From Chromatiales bacterium (GTDB lineage: Bacteria > Pseudomonadota > Gammaproteobacteria > Chromatiales > Chromatiaceae): a stretch of 6,742 bases of DNA. Made by a program: the position numbers and the translations under genes. The stretch covers positions 1-6,742 of the forward strand of contig JAKSCN010000240.1 in assembly GCA_022360595.1 (NCBI GenBank). Direction: 5' to 3'. Of the stretch, positions 6,357 to 6,742 are shown piece by piece (positions within the stretch are counted from its first letter, which is position 1; each line of letters opens with the position of its first letter). Below the pieces are notes generated by a model that saw only the letters and a list, made by a program, of their open reading frames with translations, made no database searches and was not told where the DNA came from.

Positions 6357-6742
6357 ATGGCAGCATTACCGAATCAAGAAGAGAAAATTACACTCGATAC
6401 TTTCGTCCGCGGTCTGTGGGAAGAGAACCCGGTGTTCGTCATGCTGCTGGGTCTCTGCCCGGTACTGGCAGTAACCAACTCCACTATGAATGCTATTGCC
6501 ATGGGGTTGGCCACCATGTTCGTACTGGTTGCCTCCAGTACCCTGGTGTCACTGCTGCGCAACTACATCCCCAAGCAGGTGCGTATCGCTTCCTACATCA
6601 TCATTATCGCTACCTTCGTTACCATCGTGGATTATGTGATCCAGGCGATCAGCCTCGATCTCTATAACGCGTTGGGTGCGTTTATCCAGTTGATCGTGGC
6701 CAACTGTGCGATCCTGGGTCGTGCTGAGGCCTACGCTTCCAA
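6357..6742 (+). CDS. rnfE: Rnf electron transport complex membrane subunit RnfE, 3' partial
   Basis: The first 128 codons are present and the frame is open to the right edge. RnfE is an integral membrane subunit, homologous to NqrD, that pairs with RnfA; structures of the complex place a [2Fe-2S] cluster between them, ligated by conserved cysteines. Both RnfE cysteines are visible: C34 in LLGLCPVLAVTNS (30-42) and C117 in LIVANCAILGRAEAYAS (112-128). Four hydrophobic segments are seen at about 24-42, 44-67, 75-98 and 102-121. A full RnfE is about 200-230 residues, so roughly 70-100 are missing. The ATG follows the rnfG stop by 3 bases in the same frame; AAGGG at 6342-6346, 10 bases ahead, is a plausible ribosome binding site. 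rnfA and rnfB are expected next. Confidence 0.95.
   Translation, partial: MAALPNQEEKITLDTFVRGLWEENPVFVMLLGLCPVLAVTNSTMNAIAMGLATMFVLVASSTLVSLLRNYIPKQVRIASYIIIIATFVTIVDYVIQAISLDLYNALGAFIQLIVANCAILGRAEAYAS

Noticed and set aside
3174..6742. Reading the membrane genes as nqrA-D rather than rnf
   Set aside because: The first subunit has two [4Fe-4S] motifs and NuoF-like features of RnfC, which NqrA lacks, and the motifs and lengths of the others fit RnfD/G/E better than NqrB/C/D.

Overview
The window comes from a bacterium, most likely a gammaproteobacterium with low-potential (ferredoxin-based) metabolism. This rests on the RnfC/D/G/E sequence style and on the fused 2-oxoacid:ferredoxin oxidoreductase. 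A sulfur-oxidising autotroph or symbiont would fit, but that is inference only; no taxonomic marker lies in the window. All genes are on the + strand and read as one transcriptional block. There are no RNA genes, mobile elements or CRISPR repeats. No stretch over 300 bases lacks a gene; the longest gap is 74 bases.

Bases 1-3099 hold the 3' two thirds or so of a very large fused thiamine-diphosphate 2-oxoacid:ferredoxin oxidoreductase (PFOR/NifJ-like). The order is gamma-domain tail, two-cluster [4Fe-4S] domain, TPP-binding beta domain, Ala/Gly-rich linker, and an extra one-cluster ferredoxin domain at the C-terminus. The reading frame is broken near base 100: the gamma domain runs in frame 2 up to there and continues in frame 1. 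One missing G restores it, so the 2-127 fragment and the 127-3099 ORF are best read as one gene with a frameshift or sequence error. Two large, mostly helical insertions separate it from textbook PFOR.

Bases 3100-3173 form a short gap with two hairpins in tandem. From 3174 to the right edge runs rnfC-rnfD-rnfG-rnfE (rnfE cut off), encoding subunits of the membrane Rnf complex, which couples ferredoxin:NAD+ electron transfer to ion translocation. The diagnostic residues are present: two CxxCxxCxxxCP motifs in RnfC, the flavinylated Thr in RnfD (T187) and RnfG (T202), and the two cysteines of RnfE (C34, C117). rnfC leads the cluster without rnfA/rnfB ahead of it. This resembles the rnfCDGEAB order of clostridia and acetogens rather than the rnfABCDGE order of most proteobacteria, so rnfA and rnfB are expected just downstream.

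Together the genes suggest a ferredoxin module. The oxidoreductase either reduces ferredoxin from a 2-oxoacid, with Rnf conserving the energy, or Rnf runs in reverse to make reduced ferredoxin for reductive carboxylation of acyl-CoA. The tethered ferredoxin domain could pass electrons between the two. The sequence alone does not settle direction or substrate.
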